From CAZQYB01 sp964597535 (GTDB lineage Bacteria; Planctomycetota; Phycisphaerae; Sedimentisphaerales; Anaerobacaceae): a stretch of DNA of 25,531 bases. Each line of letters starts with the position of its first letter. The stretch's first letter is position 1. Under the pieces are notes generated by a model, which saw nothing but the letters and a program-made list of their open reading frames with translations, did not search any database and had not been told where the DNA came from. The position numbers and the translations under genes are program-made. Shown here piece after piece: positions 24,365 to 25,531 of this stretch. The stretch is from the NCBI GenBank assembly GCA_964597535.1, contig CAZQYB010000018.1:1-25531 (forward strand), read 5' to 3'.

Positions 24365-24706
24365 CTAAGCCGGTGTAAGAGCGCCGCCAAAGACAAGATT
24401 TAAGCCCGCTGTAAGTTCCTTGAGTTGTTCTTTTTGTTTTGCTAATTGGCCTTTGCCCTTGCTGGTGATAGAGTAATACCGTCTCTTTCGACCCGAGTCG
24501 GCTTTTTCCCATTTACCTTTGACAAGTTTTCTGGCCTCCAGATTGTAAAGCAGCGGATAGAGCGTGCCTTTGCCGAGCGTTAGAATATCGCTGCTTCGCT
24601 GCTCAATGGTCTGGCTCAATTCGTAGCCGTACATCTGGCCGCGAGAGAGAATCTCCAGAACAACAACCGGAGCAATGCCTTTTAATAACTGACTTTCAAA
24701 TTTCAT
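24365..24706 (-). CDS. PadR-family transcriptional regulator
   Basis: A 113-residue winged-helix protein of the PadR family: LKGIAPVVVLEILSRGQMYGYEL (8-30), LTLGKGTLYPLLYNLEARKLVKGKW (42-66), and the wing GRKRRYYSITSKGK, then a short C-terminal helix for dimerisation. PadR proteins are usually repressors released by a ligand. It heads the operon with the two HAAS membrane proteins. The ATG has an AGGAG site. Its promoter contains a direct repeat between -35 and -10, which suggests self-repression. Confidence 0.93.
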   Translation of the reverse strand: MKFESQLLKGIAPVVVLEILSRGQMYGYELSQTIEQRSSDILTLGKGTLYPLLYNLEARKLVKGKWEKADSGRKRRYYSITSKGKGQLAKQKEQLKELTAGLNLVFGGALTPA

Positions 24707-24755
24707 TACAGACTCCTTTATTCGTATTGCGTATTGCGTTTATCTTGCTTTACTT

Positions 24756-24784
24756 ATTATGTTATGCAAACTATGCAATGTCAA
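24756..24784 (-). promoter_or_regulatory. Strong promoter with candidate PadR operator
   Basis: Minus strand: perfect -35 TTGACA (24784-24779), a 17-base spacer, and -10 CATAAT (24761-24756, 5/6). The spacer holds two direct copies of TATGCAA (plus-strand reading; 24763-24769 and 24772-24778), a 9-base period, where a bound repressor would block polymerase. A GTATTGC tandem pair lies in the leader. Confidence 0.7.
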
Positions 24785-24973
24785 GTAAAAATTTCAAAAT
24801 TTTTTTTGGAAATTCCACCGACAGGGCAGATTAGCCCTAATTTGCTTGCAAAATGGCCTCCCGACTCATAAGTACTGTCAAATCCAACACAAAAGCATTG
24901 CAGCGGGACCAGTACTCAAATTACACGAAAGCTATTTGTAAGGATGTCAAGATTCGACCAGTAAAGAGACACG

Positions 24974-25531
24974 TCAAAATTGAAAATAGATAAATTGCTG
25001 GGCTTCAGCGGCCCCGAAGATGATGGTCAGCAGAATATAAATCGGGGGCAGTGTAGATTTGACATAGGCCGTCCAGCGTTTGTCCTGGAAGTAGTTGAAC
25101 TCGCACTTGTAAAAGGCGTCGAACAGCAGCACCAGCCCGACCAGGAGCCAGCACACGGCCAACTGGCCGGTATCGACGGCCGGCATGTACACAGATGCCG
25201 GAGCCCATGTAAAGATGCGTCTCAGGCAGGTGAACGTGTCAGACAACGCCACACATCTGAAAGGAATCCAGGTAAGTGTTACCAGGAAGAAGTTGAAGAG
25301 ACCCGCAACCAGGATGAGCGGCCATTTGAGAGCTCGGAGCATACTGTGAGAAACATCAGTTTGGCTTCGTTGCGGTCTGAAACGACCGATGACTTTGTGA
25401 GCAGCCAGATACAATCCATGCAGGAAACCCCAAAGAACAAAATTCCAACTGGCCCCGTGCCACAGTCCGCCCAACAGCATGGTGGTCAGCAAATTGGCGT
25501 ATGTGCGAATCCGCCCCTTTCGGTTTCCGCC
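24974..25531 (-). CDS. MBOAT-family O-acyltransferase, C-terminal part (gene runs off the window)
   Basis: The 185 visible residues are the C-terminal part of a membrane-bound O-acyltransferase of the AlgI/DltB type, which transfers acyl groups to extracellular polysaccharides or teichoic acids. The frame is open to the window edge and begins GGNRKGRIRTYANLL, continuing into GGLWHGASWNFVLWGFLHG, which holds the catalytic His of the WHG motif. Several hydrophobic helices follow, ending in FIYFQF. Partner genes such as an AlgJ/AlgX-like protein would be to the right. The substrate is unknown. The 24785-24973 spacer has a GGGC/GCCC hairpin and nothing else I recognise. Confidence 0.92.
   Translation of the reverse strand, partial: GGNRKGRIRTYANLLTTMLLGGLWHGASWNFVLWGFLHGLYLAAHKVIGRFRPQRSQTDVSHSMLRALKWPLILVAGLFNFFLVTLTWIPFRCVALSDTFTCLRRIFTWAPASVYMPAVDTGQLAVCWLLVGLVLLFDAFYKCEFNYFQDKRWTAYVKSTLPPIYILLTIIFGAAEAQQFIYFQF

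Overview
The window is a piece of a bacterial chromosome, most probably from the Planctomycetota and perhaps an anaerobic Phycisphaerae-type lineage. That placement is inferred from the combination of gene types, not from a marker gene: a secreted protein with a PEP-CTERM sorting tail, a parallel beta-helix protein ending in a dockerin, a 'FTHQGQL'-type surface module, PadR plus HAAS-domain membrane proteins with a GspG-like 'DPFSDKPLVY...DDGG' tail, and an rnf operon. Genes use mainly ATG starts with GGAGG-type ribosome sites; one TTG start (hflX) and one GTG start are well supported.

Layout. 1-1238 (minus): the 5' part of rnfC, cut by the window edge, preceded by a small two-helix RseC-like gene. 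1434-2234 (plus): an M48 metalloprotease lipoprotein flanked by REP-like hairpin repeats. 2506-2579 (minus): a tRNA-Val(GAC) with an unusual C at position 33, behind a good promoter. 2780-11142 (minus): a tight nine-gene type IV pilus/type II secretion assembly operon, in transcription order pilM, pilN, pilO, a PilP-position gene, pilB, pilT, pilC and two minor pilins; no secretin, prepilin peptidase or major pilin is in view. 11143-12003: a gene-free divergent region holding a nested inverted-repeat element and a sigma70-like promoter with a long leader.

12004-16146 (plus): a cell-surface cluster of a PEP-CTERM protein, a fibre-like exported protein, decayed coding sequence, and a beta-helix/dockerin protein. 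16182-19975: gpsA carrying two repeat-derived in-frame insertions, an AP2-domain fragment, a two-CBS-domain protein and hflX. 20269-20451 (plus): rpsU (bS21). 20528-24706 (minus): a PadR regulator followed by two paralogous large HAAS-domain membrane proteins that share a 146-bp perfectly identical 3' segment. 24974-end (minus): the C-terminal part of an MBOAT O-acyltransferase.

The best candidate for an undescribed system is the PadR plus twin HAAS membrane-protein operon. The other themes are small palindromic or tandem repeats that have entered coding genes in frame (gpsA, pilM), and coding debris around the surface-protein cluster.
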